A stretch of DNA of 64,000 bases, taken from positions 20,717 through 84,716 of the forward strand of contig CAJQOH010000024.1 of the NCBI GenBank assembly GCA_905479915.1, in the 5' to 3' direction. A program made the position numbers and the translations under genes. Positions 53,737 to 63,886 of the stretch are shown one piece after another. Positions within the stretch are counted from its first letter, which is position 1. Each line of letters opens with the position of its first letter. Under the pieces are notes generated by a model that made no database searches, had not been told where the DNA came from, and saw only the letters and a list, made by a program, of their open reading frames with translations. This DNA is from an uncultured Flavobacteriales bacterium (GTDB lineage Bacteria; Bacteroidota; Bacteroidia; Flavobacteriales_E; Vicingaceae).

Positions 53737-55067
53737 TGCTCCAAAACATATCCTATAAAAAAATTTGGAAAGTTGCTCTTCCCATTATAATTAGTGGTGT
53801 TGCTCAAAATGTAGTAACAGTAACTGATACTATATTTTTAGGTAAACTAGGAAACATAGAACTAGGAGCTGCTGGAAACGCAGGCATCCTCTACTTCCTT
53901 CTAGTACTAACCGGCATGGGATTTACTACTGGTGTACAAATAATTATTGGCAGAAGAAATGGTGAAGAAAATTATTCGCAAATAGGAAAGGTATTTGACC
54001 ACTGTATTTATTTTATCGTTCCTCTAAGCATCTTACTATTTACTATTGTTAAGATTTTTGCTCCTTTATTTTTAGAGAGCATTACTCAATCTACTAATAT
54101 TTTAGAAGTAGCCATTGATTTTTTAAACTACCGAATTTATGGACTTTTCATAGCTTTCCTTTTAGGTGCATTCATAGCTTTTTACGTTGGTACTACTCAA
54201 ACTAAAATTCTAATCTACGTAACTCTAATTATGATGTTAGTCAACGTTTTTTTAGATTACTCATTAATATTTGGAAATTTTGGCTTTCCAGAAATGGGAG
54301 TAAAAGGTGCTGCTTTAGCCTCTGTGGTATCGGAAATATGCGCCTTAACTTTTCTAATTCTGTTTACCGTCAAAAAAATCGATCTTAACAAATACCAACT
54401 CTTTAAATTTTCAAAATTTGACAAAGCAATTCTAAAAAGAATAACAAAGGTTGGTGGTCCAGTAATGTTACAAAATTTCTTATCCATTAGCTCTTGGTTT
54501 ATCTTTTTTATGATTATTGAAAAACTTGGAGAACGTGAATTAGCCATCTCCCATATTATACGAAGTATCTATATGGTCTTAATGATTCCTCTATTTGGGT
54601 TTAGCTCTGCTACTAACACTCTTGTGAGTAATCTAATAGGCCAAGGAAACCAAAGTGCTGTATTAACCTTAATTAAAAGGATAACTTTTTTAAGTTTGAT
54701 CTGTACCACTTTCGCACTACTTTTCAATATATTTTTACCAACTCAAATAATTGGATTTTACACTTCTGATACTGTTTTAATACACGAAACTATTCAAACC
54801 TTAAACGTTATAAGTGGAACCATGTTTTCGTTTGCGATTGCCTTTATATTCTTTAATGGTGTTAGTGGTACCGGAAACACTCAATTTGCTCTTCTAATAG
54901 AGTTTATTACTATTTCCATTTATTTAGCAGCTACTTATTATATTGCCATTGTATTAGAATCTTCTCTACCTATAGTATGGTGTTCTGAGTTTATCTATTT
55001 TGCACTTTTGGGTAGTATGTCTTTCATTTATTTAAAGTGGGGCAATTGGGGAAAGACTAACATTTAA
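53736..55067 (+). CDS. MATE family multidrug/metabolite efflux transporter
   Basis: The 443-residue protein has 12 hydrophobic helices in two halves with the MATE start KKIWKVALPIIISGVAQNVVTVTDTIFLGKLGNIELGAAG and the second-half signature GGPVMLQNFLSISSWFIFFMIIEKLG. It is a cation-coupled exporter; substrates are unknown. It is the last gene of the DUF3822-rsmD-MATE operon. Confidence 0.88.
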   Translation: MLQNISYKKIWKVALPIIISGVAQNVVTVTDTIFLGKLGNIELGAAGNAGILYFLLVLTGMGFTTGVQIIIGRRNGEENYSQIGKVFDHCIYFIVPLSILLFTIVKIFAPLFLESITQSTNILEVAIDFLNYRIYGLFIAFLLGAFIAFYVGTTQTKILIYVTLIMMLVNVFLDYSLIFGNFGFPEMGVKGAALASVVSEICALTFLILFTVKKIDLNKYQLFKFSKFDKAILKRITKVGGPVMLQNFLSISSWFIFFMIIEKLGERELAISHIIRSIYMVLMIPLFGFSSATNTLVSNLIGQGNQSAVLTLIKRITFLSLICTTFALLFNIFLPTQIIGFYTSDTVLIHETIQTLNVISGTMFSFAIAFIFFNGVSGTGNTQFALLIEFITISIYLAATYYIAIVLESSLPIVWCSEFIYFALLGSMSFIYLKWGNWGKTNI

Positions 55068-55102
55068 GTTTCTATTTATCCAACCACACTTTACAATCAT
55101 TA

Positions 55103-56008
55103 CTATTTTTTAATAATCTTGAAGGGAAATTGGTCGTTTTTACCATCAGACAACACTAAAAAATAAATACCAGAAATAAGTTTATCTAAATTAAGATCTA
55201 ATTGATTTGTATTGAGTACAGGCTTCTGCTGTATTAACTTTCCATTAACATTATAGACAGCGATATTTCTCATGTCCTGCATACCGGTAATATGACACTT
55301 ATTTTCAACAAAAGTAGGGTACACCTTTAATTCGTTAAGAACAGGATCTTGATTAAAATTTGACACAGTACTGGAAACACAACCAGTAGTAGAATCAAGA
55401 TTAGAATAGAAAAGGGTTCCATTTTTAAAGCAGCAACTTACCTTACCCACACCATTTACATCCGGAAAACCAGATGGAGCGTTAACAAGCGAAAGTGAAC
55501 CAACACCCTCTATCCATTCTGCCGTATTTGTACTTACAATATTAGATAAGCTTGGTGAAAGATAATAATGTCTATAATTATTCCCATCCAGTAATTGCTC
55601 CATATTAATAGAATCTAAAGTAAAATAACCTGCATCAGTTGTAAATGGAGATATTGGGTTTTTCATAAATATTGAATCTCCAATCTGTAATGAAAAATCA
55701 TACAACAAATCTTCTATTCTAAACCCTGCAGGACTTGTTACATCCTTATATGAAAGATATACTTTTTGGTTTACAGAATCTTCTCTTAACCATAATGTTC
55801 TTGAAATAAAATGAAACCCATCCAACACCTTATACTGATAACCTCCATGTAACGTATCTCCATCAGTATAATAAATTTCATCTGAACAATTGCCTTGAAA
55901 ACAATTTGTGAGACGCCATTCATTAAAATTATCGAGCATTGGCTTATAAGGCTGAGCGCTAATTATAAAACTTAAACTAAAAAGAAATGTAAATACTGTT
56001 AATTTCAT
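55103..56008 (-). CDS. Secreted protein with T9SS sorting domain
   Basis: The 301-residue protein has a signal peptide (MKLTVFTFLFSLSFIISAQ) and a beta-rich body that includes a four-Cys pattern (NCFQGNCSDE, VSCCFKNG, TGCVSS). The last ~75 residues (VYPTFVENKCHITGMQDMRNIAVYN to FKIIKK) form a T9SS sorting domain of the type A class. It is predicted to be exported to the cell surface. No catalytic motif is seen. Confidence 0.8.
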   Translation of the reverse strand: MKLTVFTFLFSLSFIISAQPYKPMLDNFNEWRLTNCFQGNCSDEIYYTDGDTLHGGYQYKVLDGFHFISRTLWLREDSVNQKVYLSYKDVTSPAGFRIEDLLYDFSLQIGDSIFMKNPISPFTTDAGYFTLDSINMEQLLDGNNYRHYYLSPSLSNIVSTNTAEWIEGVGSLSLVNAPSGFPDVNGVGKVSCCFKNGTLFYSNLDSTTGCVSSTVSNFNQDPVLNELKVYPTFVENKCHITGMQDMRNIAVYNVNGKLIQQKPVLNTNQLDLNLDKLISGIYFLVLSDGKNDQFPFKIIKK

Positions 56009-56012
56009 TTTA

Positions 56013-56020
56013 CAAACTTA
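56013..56020 (-). promoter_or_regulatory. -7 promoter box 4 nt before the T9SS-protein gene
   Basis: The minus strand reads TAAGTTTG (TAnnTTTG), four bases before the ATG at 56008. The divergent MerR gene has the same box at the same distance. Confidence 0.5.
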
Positions 56021-56171
56021 ATTATTTGACAAACAATTATTTAGTATAAAAATAACATTAATTAATGAAACCTATTTAAAGTTATAGCCAATTCTATTAC
56101 TTCGATTTGCCTAACAAAAGAATGTTCATATCAACTTATCAAACACCCCAAAATAGCTTATAAGAATTTAT

Positions 56172-56179
56172 TAAGTTTG
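56172..56179 (+). promoter_or_regulatory. -7 promoter box 4 nt before the MerR gene
   Basis: TAAGTTTG matches TAnnTTTG and ends four bases before the ATG at 56184, predicting a leaderless transcript. Confidence 0.5.
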
Positions 56180-56183
56180 TTTC

Positions 56184-56504
56184 ATGTCAGATTCAAAATT
56201 ATATTACGCAATAGGAGAAGTTGCAAAAATGTTTGAGGTGAACACATCACTTATTCGCTTTTGGGAAAAAGAATTTGATATTATCAAACCTAAGAAAAAC
56301 AAAAAAGGGAACCGTCTTTTTACAAAACAAGATGTAGATAATTTCCACATCATTTTCCACCTTGTAAAAGAAAGAGGATATACACTTGAAGGGGCTAAGA
56401 AAAAATTAAAAGACAATAAAGAGGATACCATCCAAAATGTAGAGATTGTTAAGTCTCTACAAAAGATAAAAGGCTTTTTAATAGACCTAAAGGAAGAACT
56501 TTAA
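56184..56504 (+). CDS. MerR family transcriptional regulator
   Basis: A 106-residue DNA-binding protein. The winged helix-turn-helix is clear: YYAIGEVAKMFEVNTSLIRFWEKEFDIIKPKKNKKGNRLFTKQDVDNFHII, followed by VKERGYTLEGAKKKL and a short coiled-coil C-terminus. There is no metal-binding cysteine set, so it is of the short MlrA/CarA-like or SoxR-unlike type that is common in Bacteroidota. Target genes are unknown. Confidence 0.88.
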   Translation: MSDSKLYYAIGEVAKMFEVNTSLIRFWEKEFDIIKPKKNKKGNRLFTKQDVDNFHIIFHLVKERGYTLEGAKKKLKDNKEDTIQNVEIVKSLQKIKGFLIDLKEEL

Positions 56505-56566
56505 GATCAATGTCAGTTCGAGTGATTTTCAGAGAAAATTATATCGAGAACCAATGATTCTGAATT

Positions 56567-58941
56567 TTAAAACTTAATTACTTTTTCTGTTTTTAGTAAT
56601 TCTCCATTCCCATAAATATTTACAAAGTACACTCCTTGTTTATAGTTGTTATTAAATTTAATTCTTGATGTATTTGTAAACACTTTTTTATCTACTGTTC
56701 TTCCCGTAATATCTAAAACATCAACTCGCACATTTTCAATTTCTTTTACATGAATTGAAATGTTAATTTCCGAATTAAAAGGATTAGGATAAATTGTAAA
56801 CTTACTGGCTAACTTTGTTGATTTAATTCCTACAGGAAAAACATCTATTACTTGAAACTTATCAAAACCTGCCTCAACAATATGCCCTGGATTATCATCC
56901 ATTGTTCTAACAGTTAATTGCATAGTAGCTGTTGGAGTTAAAAAGTTTGAAACTTGAATTTGTTTAGAAGCCCATGTAGACATATCCGGGTCAAGTGCAT
57001 CAGCAAAATCAATCACAGCACTACTAGTACCATTAGAGATTTCAATCACCAAAGAGTCATTAGGAGAACTACTTCCTCCTCCATTAAAGAACCATCTGTC
57101 AAAATGAATATAAGGATCATTATAAGTTGACAAATCAAACATTGTGATACTAAAACTGTTTCTCCATCATCTACATCATCATTACCAGCCTGACCACCAT
57201 CATTACCTGTTATATATGCTTCATCATTACAATCTGTTTGAGAATCATCTCCTGGATTTGATACTACTGGCCCTAATGTAGTTACTTCTGGTAGCCCCTT
57301 CTCCCAATCACCAGAAGAAGCAGTGCTCAATACTGTCCAACCTAAATCAAATCTAAAATCATCATAATAACCATTATGCAAACGATAAGTGTAAGGATTA
57401 TTAGCTATTAAAATAGGTTGATTCGTTAAACATAACTGATCATTCCCCCACTTAGTAATAATGGTACTATAAGTTCCTTCTACAAAATTGGGAATAGAAA
57501 AATTACCTGAAGCATCAGTTTGAACTGTAGTATTATATGAAGCATTCTCTATTCTAACAAAAGCATTTTCTATAGGTGTAGAAGATACGGCCTCAACAAC
57601 TTTCCCCTGCAAAGTAAAGGTTGGTAATGCTTTTAATTCAACATTTAGCAAATTAGTAACTCCTGATGAAAGCGGAACATTTGCAATTGTTTTTGTTTCG
57701 TAACCAAATTTAGAAAAGGAAACAGAATAAGTTCCGGTTGTTGCTATTCCTGTCTGATAATCTCCTATTATATTTGTATTTGTACTTACTGTTGAAGAAA
57801 GAATATCTACCTGTACTCCATCTAAAGCAAAAGTAGTCACTGAATCTACCACATTTCCTTTTAAGAATGCTGCTGGAGTATAAGTTGGACCAAGAACAAA
57901 TAATCCATTTTCAATATCAGTGGCAATAATTAATCCTGATGGTAAATATGGATATACCCCCCAGCAACCATTAAATCCGTCTCCTGTAAAAGCAGGAGAA
58001 GTATCATAATTACCTACCTCAACCAAATTAGATGGATCTCTAGCATCATGAATCGTAACCCCATCTCTATAATAAGAAGTTACTATATAATCTCCTAAAA
58101 CGAATGTATTGTGCGGTATTACTAAATCTCCAGGGCTAGATTGTATCCTGTCCAATTCACTTATATTGGATAAATTACTTACATCGTATGATGCAACAAA
58201 TGCATTACTCTTCTCATCTGTAGTAAACAACGTTTGTCCATCATCAGAAATCCAACAATTGTGAGTAAATGTACTTGGCGTATTTTTGGTTGCCAAAGTA
58301 ACAGGATTTGCTTTATCACTAACATCAACAACTACAAAAAAACCATCATTTATAGCTCCACCCCACAGCGTATCTCCTCTCACCATTCCATCATGAAGAT
58401 AATAGTCGTTATATCTTCCTTTCTCAATAGGTACTTTTGGATTTGTATTTAAATCTAAAAAAATTGCCCCTCCAACACCATTATCAGCACCCATTACATA
58501 AGCATAACCATTCTCGTCAATGTAAATATCATGCGCTATTGTAAAAGGATAAGTAGTTCCTGTATGAACATAAACATCTCCTGCTGTAATGGCCCCAGGA
58601 AGATTAGACATATCAATAATCTTTAAACTACCACCACCGTTATCATTTGTGATATACACGTGATCATTCCAAACCTTTAAATCTCTCCATATTGTTGTAT
58701 CTCCAGGGCTAAAGAAAACTTCCACGGGATTAGAAGGTGTTGAGATATCAACTATTGATGTTCCATACTCTGTTCCAACCAATGCATACTCTTTACCTGT
58801 TGCATCCACATGCCCCCAAATATCACTCATTTCACCATGTGATGGAAAAGCAAGTTGACCTACAAGGTTCATGTTTAATTGTGCATTTACAGCAAAAACA
58901 TTAAAAATAATGAGCGTAATAAAAAGTATCCTTTTAAACAT
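56567..58941 (-). pseudogene. Choice-of-anchor B (LVIVD-repeat) protein with T9SS sorting domain, split by a frameshift
   Basis: Two overlapping frames form one gene. Residues 1-~590 (from 58941) have a signal peptide, LVIVD-type propeller repeats (GTEYGTSIVDISTPSNPVEVFF, LKIIDMSNLPG) and two carboxypeptidase-regulatory-like domains (FLKGNVVDSVTTFALDGVQVDIL; TLQGKVVEAVSSTPIENAFVRIE). The frame shifts at about 57,143-57,145, after DDGETVLVS. In the next frame the text continues naturally (MFDLSTYNDPYIHFDRWFFNGGGSS...) to a T9SS domain ending EKVIKF at 56567. One base is missing; TCACAATG would need one more base (for example TCACCAATG). Without it the protein ends at 57046 and loses its sorting domain. 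Sequencing error is possible, but there is no homopolymer. Confidence 0.82.
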
Positions 58942-59050
58942 ATAGAAGTGATTTTAACTTGATAAACTGCAAGTTACAATAAAATTTGTTGTTTATTTTT
59001 TCAATTCTAGTAAAGGAGCTATTCTATAATGAACGGTAGAATTTAAATGT

Positions 59051-59440
59051 TTAATCTTTTTCCTTAGACTTATTAAAAGCTGTCGGTAAAATTTCCATCC
59101 CTTTTTTCTTTGCCATTTTTATTAAAAAAGGCATTAATAAACTTGCTCCAGGAATCAATGCAAAAGGAACACCAATACCCAATACTTTTAGTAAATCATA
59201 CACCTGAGTACGAAATTCTTTTTCTTCTTCTTTAGATATATTTTCTGCTTTGATATACTTAACAAGTATCTTAGAGGCATCCTGAGTCTCAATCGCTTCC
59301 TGTTTAATGTTCACCAACAGGTCAGAAAAAGCATTGTTCACTTTTTCTTTATGATCAATCAGTTTTTGGGAGAATGCTGTTTTACCAGATTTTTCAAAGA
59401 TGGATACATCCATTCCGAAATCATCTTCTTTTTTAGCCAT
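59051..59440 (-). CDS. Small LETM1-like protein
   Basis: The 129-residue protein has a helical N-terminal part and ends DLLKVLGIGVPFALIPGASLLMPFLIKMAKKKGMEILPTAF, which resembles the end of the LETM1 membrane/ribosome-binding domain found in some Flavobacteria proteins. One hydrophobic segment (about 90-110) is likely membrane-embedded. It is the last gene of an operon with guaA and the LysM/PBP1 gene (2 bp apart). The function is unknown. Confidence 0.6.
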   Translation of the reverse strand: MAKKEDDFGMDVSIFEKSGKTAFSQKLIDHKEKVNNAFSDLLVNIKQEAIETQDASKILVKYIKAENISKEEEKEFRTQVYDLLKVLGIGVPFALIPGASLLMPFLIKMAKKKGMEILPTAFNKSKEKD

Positions 59441-59442
59441 TT

Positions 59443-61293
59443 TTAATCAATTCGTTTTAATGTAAAATCATCAAAACGTAAAAGGAAGGCACTTTTGTTT
59501 TCAAACCCACTTTCTATACCAGTCTTAAAAAAGTTTAAGTCTATGGACATCCCTTTATAGAGGTTCAGTGAAGTTGCAGAGAACAATGTTCCATTATTTA
59601 TAAAATTATTACCTAAATAATAAGCTAAATCAAATCCCAACAATGTATTATTAGAAGGATATGTTTTTCTTGTTTCAATGTAGTTTTCCATAAAACCAGT
59701 TACTATAGAATCTTTATCATCAACAAATCTTGTTGAACAGTAATGAACATTTAATTTCTGAAAATATTCCAAATCAATATTCTCATACTTCATCCATTCT
59801 TCCATACCAATTATGGTTATTTTATAATCTTTATATACTTTCTTATTGAGTGTTACTGCTAAATAATTGAACAGGTTGGTAACAAATGTTTGATCTGAAG
59901 CTGGAACAAAAATCACATTGTTTTTATCCATTTTAAGAGCACTTACAATATCTGCCATGTTCGAATTTATTTGCAAAACATTTATTGGAGAATAAATGAT
60001 TGTATCGTCAGAATTTAAAATTTGATTGTTGTATGATTTCACATAAAGGTCAACTAATGATTTTTCTTTGGCTTTTTCATACTCAATCGCAATTAAATTT
60101 TCGCTTTTAAAACTATCAACCACCAACTTAGCTATTGGTGCTAAAATTGTAGATTTTGAAGGTATTGCTTTAAATACATATTGGTTTCCTAACAACAGTT
60201 TATTACTTTGATTGACAGGCGAAACAACAGGGATTCGATTTTCTTGAGCAAATTGAGCTACCTGTTTAAAATTGTTATAATATAAAGGACCAACTATTAA
60301 GTCAAGGTTTTCCATTTCTTTCTTTAATAGTAAGTTTCGAGTTCTTAAAGAATCATTTCCTTTAGTATCATAAACGTAAATTTTAAATTTGCAAGTGTCA
60401 TTAGAAATAGAATCTATTGCTGTTTTAAAACCATTGTAAAATTCAATAGCAAATTTTGATTTTGGGTAAATAGATTTCTTTTCTAAAACACTTCTGTTTT
60501 CAGTCATTTCATCATTCTCATCCAAATAAAATGGTAGCAACAAGCCAATTGAATACTCAGGCTTTTTTGCAACAACTCCGGTATCTTCAATTAGTTGTTC
60601 AATCTTTTCTCCAATTTCAGCAACAACACTTGAAACCTTTACTTCATTTTCAATTACTTTAGGGATATAAATAATTTCTCCTTCTTTTAAGCCTTGTTTT
60701 AACCCTCCATTCACTAATTTAATGGAATCTACAGATGTTGTATAGAGCTTACTTAGTGAATAAAGTGTTTCTCCTTTTACAACTTTATGCGTCTTGTATT
60801 TAACACCTGTTTTTTTCGAATCTGCAACAGGTAAGTTCTTACCTTTCTTAATCTTTAAAACAGGTATTTTAATAATTTGACCCTCTTTTAAACCTTCACC
60901 TACGCCAGGATTTACAGAAACAATTTCTTTCTGTTTAACATTATAAAGTTTAGCAATTGAATATAAAGTTTGTTGTTGTTTTACTTCATGGTTAATGAAA
61001 TTACCATCTGCTTTAACTTCAATTTTGGCATCTCTTTTAACAGGAATAAAAACCTTTTCTCCTATACTTAGTCCATCTAAAACACTTGGGTTTTCTTTCT
61101 TTAAAACCTCTATTGGAACAGCATACTTTTTATGAATAAAGTAAAGTGATTGCCCTTTCTCAATACTATGAATATAATATTCTTTGCCTTTAACAGTATG
61201 GATTTCTAATGAATCATTTTGAGCAATAGAAACCGTTGTAGTAAATAAAATTACTACACAAAATAATAGTCTATATATTGGATTTTTTATCAA
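59443..61293 (-). CDS. Triple LysM and periplasmic-binding-like (PBP1) domain protein
   Basis: The 616-residue exported protein (signal peptide ending near TVSIAQ) carries three LysM domains at about residues 34-83, 100-145 and 165-212 (for example HKVVKGETLYSLSKLYTTS). From about 245 on it has a type 1 periplasmic-binding fold (YSIGLLLPFYLDEND ... LIVGPLYYNNFKQVAQFAQENRIPVVSPVNQSN). This combination is characteristic of Bacteroidota. It likely binds peptidoglycan in the periplasm and may sense or position another ligand. It follows guaA by 10 bp. Confidence 0.85.
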   Translation of the reverse strand: MIKNPIYRLLFCVVILFTTTVSIAQNDSLEIHTVKGKEYYIHSIEKGQSLYFIHKKYAVPIEVLKKENPSVLDGLSIGEKVFIPVKRDAKIEVKADGNFINHEVKQQQTLYSIAKLYNVKQKEIVSVNPGVGEGLKEGQIIKIPVLKIKKGKNLPVADSKKTGVKYKTHKVVKGETLYSLSKLYTTSVDSIKLVNGGLKQGLKEGEIIYIPKVIENEVKVSSVVAEIGEKIEQLIEDTGVVAKKPEYSIGLLLPFYLDENDEMTENRSVLEKKSIYPKSKFAIEFYNGFKTAIDSISNDTCKFKIYVYDTKGNDSLRTRNLLLKKEMENLDLIVGPLYYNNFKQVAQFAQENRIPVVSPVNQSNKLLLGNQYVFKAIPSKSTILAPIAKLVVDSFKSENLIAIEYEKAKEKSLVDLYVKSYNNQILNSDDTIIYSPINVLQINSNMADIVSALKMDKNNVIFVPASDQTFVTNLFNYLAVTLNKKVYKDYKITIIGMEEWMKYENIDLEYFQKLNVHYCSTRFVDDKDSIVTGFMENYIETRKTYPSNNTLLGFDLAYYLGNNFINNGTLFSATSLNLYKGMSIDLNFFKTGIESGFENKSAFLLRFDDFTLKRID

Positions 61294-61303
61294 TTCTTAT
61301 TTT

Positions 61304-62836
61304 CTATTCCCATTCTATTGTTGCAGGTGGTTTAGAACTAATATCATAAACTACTCTATTTACACCTTTTACTTTATTTATTATATCGTTAGACGTTTTT
61401 GCCAGAAAATCATAAGGTAGATGACACCAATCTGCAGTCATACCATCTGTAGATTCTACAGCTCGTAAAGCTACTGCTTTTTCATAAGTTCTTTCATCTC
61501 CCATAACTCCAACAGATTGAACTGGTAATAAAATTGCTCCAGCCTGCCAAACTTCATCATAAAGATTTGCTTCTTTCAAACCATTTATGAATATTGCATC
61601 AACCTCTTGCAAAATCTGTACCTTTTCTGCTGTAATATCTCCCAATATACGAATTGCTAACCCAGGACCTGGAAAAGGATGCCTTCCTAACAAACTCTCA
61701 GACAATCCCATAGACCTCCCAACTCTTCTTACTTCATCTTTAAATAATAACCTTAAAGGTTCAACAATTTCTAATTTCATATAATCTGGTAAACCACCTA
61801 CATTATGATGTGATTTAATTGTCTGCGAAGCTCCTCCGTTAACAGAAATCGATTCTATAACATCTGGATAAATGGTTCCTTGTGCCAACCATTTAACATC
61901 AGAAATTAAATTAGCTTCTTCATCAAAAACGTCAATAAACGTTCCTCCTATGGCTTTTCTTTTTGCTTCAGGATCAGACAATCCAGCTAAAGAAGTATAA
62001 AATTTATCTTTAGCATCAACACCTTTAACATTCAATCCTAAATGTTCATACTGGTCTAATACACTTGTAAACTCATCTTTTCTTAATAAACCATTGTCTA
62101 CAAAAATACAATACAAGTTTTCTCCTATTGCTTTATGTAACAAAATAGCTGCAACAGTAGAATCCACTCCACCCGATAAACCTAAAACAACTTTATCATT
62201 TCCAATTTTTGCTTTTAAATCATTTACTGTACTTTCTACAAAAGAATCTGGAGTCCAATCTTGAGAAAATCCACAAACATCCACAACAAAATTCTTTAGT
62301 AAGATAAATCCTTCAGTAGAATGATAAACTTCTGGATGAAACTGTATAGCAAAAGTATCTTCACCTTTAAAATGATAACCTGCTACCTCAACATCAGAAG
62401 TACTTGCAATTATCTCTACATTTTCTGGAGCTTCTTTAATCGTATCACCATGACTCATCCAAACTTGAGATCCATCACTCATCCCTTTGGTAAGCACATT
62501 TTCTTTATCAACATAAGATAAATTAGCTCGTCCATACTCCCTAATTTTAGAAGGCAAAACACTACCTCCATAGGTTTGAGCCATATATTGAGCACCAAAA
62601 CAAACACCTAAAAGAGGCTTTCTTCCTTTAATTGAAGATAAATCTGGTTGAGGTGAATTCTCATCCAAAACAGAAAAGGGGCTTCCTGATAAAACAACAC
62701 CTTTAAAGCTATCTATATCCAAATCCGACATTTTATCGAAAGGATGAATTTCGCAGTAAACGTTTAATTCCCTAACTCTTCTTGCAATTAGTTGAGTGTA
62801 TTGTGATCCAAAATCTAAAATCAGTAGTTTTTCCAT
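61304..62836 (-). CDS. guaA: GMP synthase (glutamine-hydrolysing)
   Basis: It converts XMP to GMP using glutamine and ATP. The 510-residue protein has the GATase domain ([19 protein letters not shown], nucleophile Cys in [20 protein letters not shown]), the ATP-pyrophosphatase loop [12 protein letters not shown], and the conserved dimerisation domain ending [15 protein letters not shown]. Length is normal. A good promoter precedes it. The LysM/PBP1 and LETM1-like genes follow closely on the same strand. Confidence 0.96.
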   Translation of the reverse strand: MEKLLILDFGSQYTQLIARRVRELNVYCEIHPFDKMSDLDIDSFKGVVLSGSPFSVLDENSPQPDLSSIKGRKPLLGVCFGAQYMAQTYGGSVLPSKIREYGRANLSYVDKENVLTKGMSDGSQVWMSHGDTIKEAPENVEIIASTSDVEVAGYHFKGEDTFAIQFHPEVYHSTEGFILLKNFVVDVCGFSQDWTPDSFVESTVNDLKAKIGNDKVVLGLSGGVDSTVAAILLHKAIGENLYCIFVDNGLLRKDEFTSVLDQYEHLGLNVKGVDAKDKFYTSLAGLSDPEAKRKAIGGTFIDVFDEEANLISDVKWLAQGTIYPDVIESISVNGGASQTIKSHHNVGGLPDYMKLEIVEPLRLLFKDEVRRVGRSMGLSESLLGRHPFPGPGLAIRILGDITAEKVQILQEVDAIFINGLKEANLYDEVWQAGAILLPVQSVGVMGDERTYEKAVALRAVESTDGMTADWCHLPYDFLAKTSNDIINKVKGVNRVVYDISSKPPATIEWE

Positions 62837-62843
62837 ATTACCG

Positions 62844-62872
62844 CAAAGATAATCGTTGTAAACTGATTACAA
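62844..62872 (-). promoter_or_regulatory. -33/-7 promoter of guaA
   Basis: On the minus strand a TTG (complement of 62870-62872) is followed after 18 nt by TATCTTTG (62844-62851), matching the TTG-N17-23-TAnnTTTG consensus of Bacteroidota housekeeping promoters. The -7 box lies 7 nt before the ATG at 62836. Confidence 0.65.
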
Positions 62873-62959
62873 TATTTTTAATCCATCAACTTTACAGTAT
62901 TCTAAATTATTTTTAAACAAGTGTTAATAAATCACTTAAATAAATTCAAGATAGCTAAC

Positions 62960-63886
62960 CTAAAAAAATCGTGCTTGAGTTTTTCTTAGTCCAAATGGGT
63001 TAGGACTAATGTAACGGAGAGAGATTTCTAATCCTCCTCTACCATTTGAAGCAGGGCTTAATCCTGAGAGATTAAAATCGTAGCTTGTTCCAATGGCAAT
63101 TGATCCTGTTTCTATGAGGGCTGATAAAATAAAAGCATCTCCTGTTCTATAATGAGTCCCTAAACTAAATGCTGCCCCACTAGCAAACTTCGTAAACCTT
63201 GATTTTTCTTGTAAATTATACCTAAAGTAAGTTCCTACGGTAAATTCTTTAGCTCCATTTTGGTAGGCAAAAAACCCTGAAGGCTGTATTGCCAAATTAG
63301 TTCCACTCATTCCAAATGAGGTTAAACCATGTGCTATATATCTAAAGTTTTGCTTATTATCTGAATTATTTAAAAAGGAATTTTTTAAAAATGGGGCATG
63401 ATGAATACCAATTCCTGCATTTATTTTTACACCATCATACCCATTGTTAGATATTACTCTATTCGAGTTTACTCCATAAGAATAAGATGCTCCGATAGAA
63501 AAATCTGGATATACAAATCCTGTTGGAAGAATTGTTTCTCCTGAACTATAAGTTCCATTGTGTCCTGTACCATCATATTGATTGCCATACCTTAAAGCAG
63601 TTTCATCTAAGCTTCGCTGGCCAAAACCTCCTTGAATTCCTGCAGATATATAACTTTCATTACTTGTCTTAATGTGATAGGCCAATGACAATTCCATCTC
63701 TAATAAACTCATACCTATATCTCCTGCCTTATCATTATAAGCCGTAAACCCTAAACCAAAGAAATTATCTTTCCGCTGTTTTTTATTTAATCTAGTATCA
63801 AATGAAAAACCATAAGTTTTATAAGGATTGGAAATGCTTCCCCACTGATCTTTATAGTTTAAAATAGCCTTTAGACTTGCACACAG
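62960..63886 (-). pseudogene. PorP/SprF family T9SS membrane protein, 5'-truncated
   Basis: The frame is open from 63886 to the stop at 62960, about 308 codons. It reads CASLKAILNYKDQWGSISNPYKTYGFSFDTRL and ends GGLEISLRYISPNPFGLRKTQARFF, typical of PorP/SprF-family outer-membrane proteins linked to T9SS and gliding. Normal family members have ~30-40 more residues at the N-terminus with a signal peptide and a NPAYAG motif; here a TAG at 63887-63889 interrupts the frame. The ATG at 63712 is internal. The gene was probably cut by an insertion or deletion, so it is likely inactive unless an upstream frame rescues it. Confidence 0.72.
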
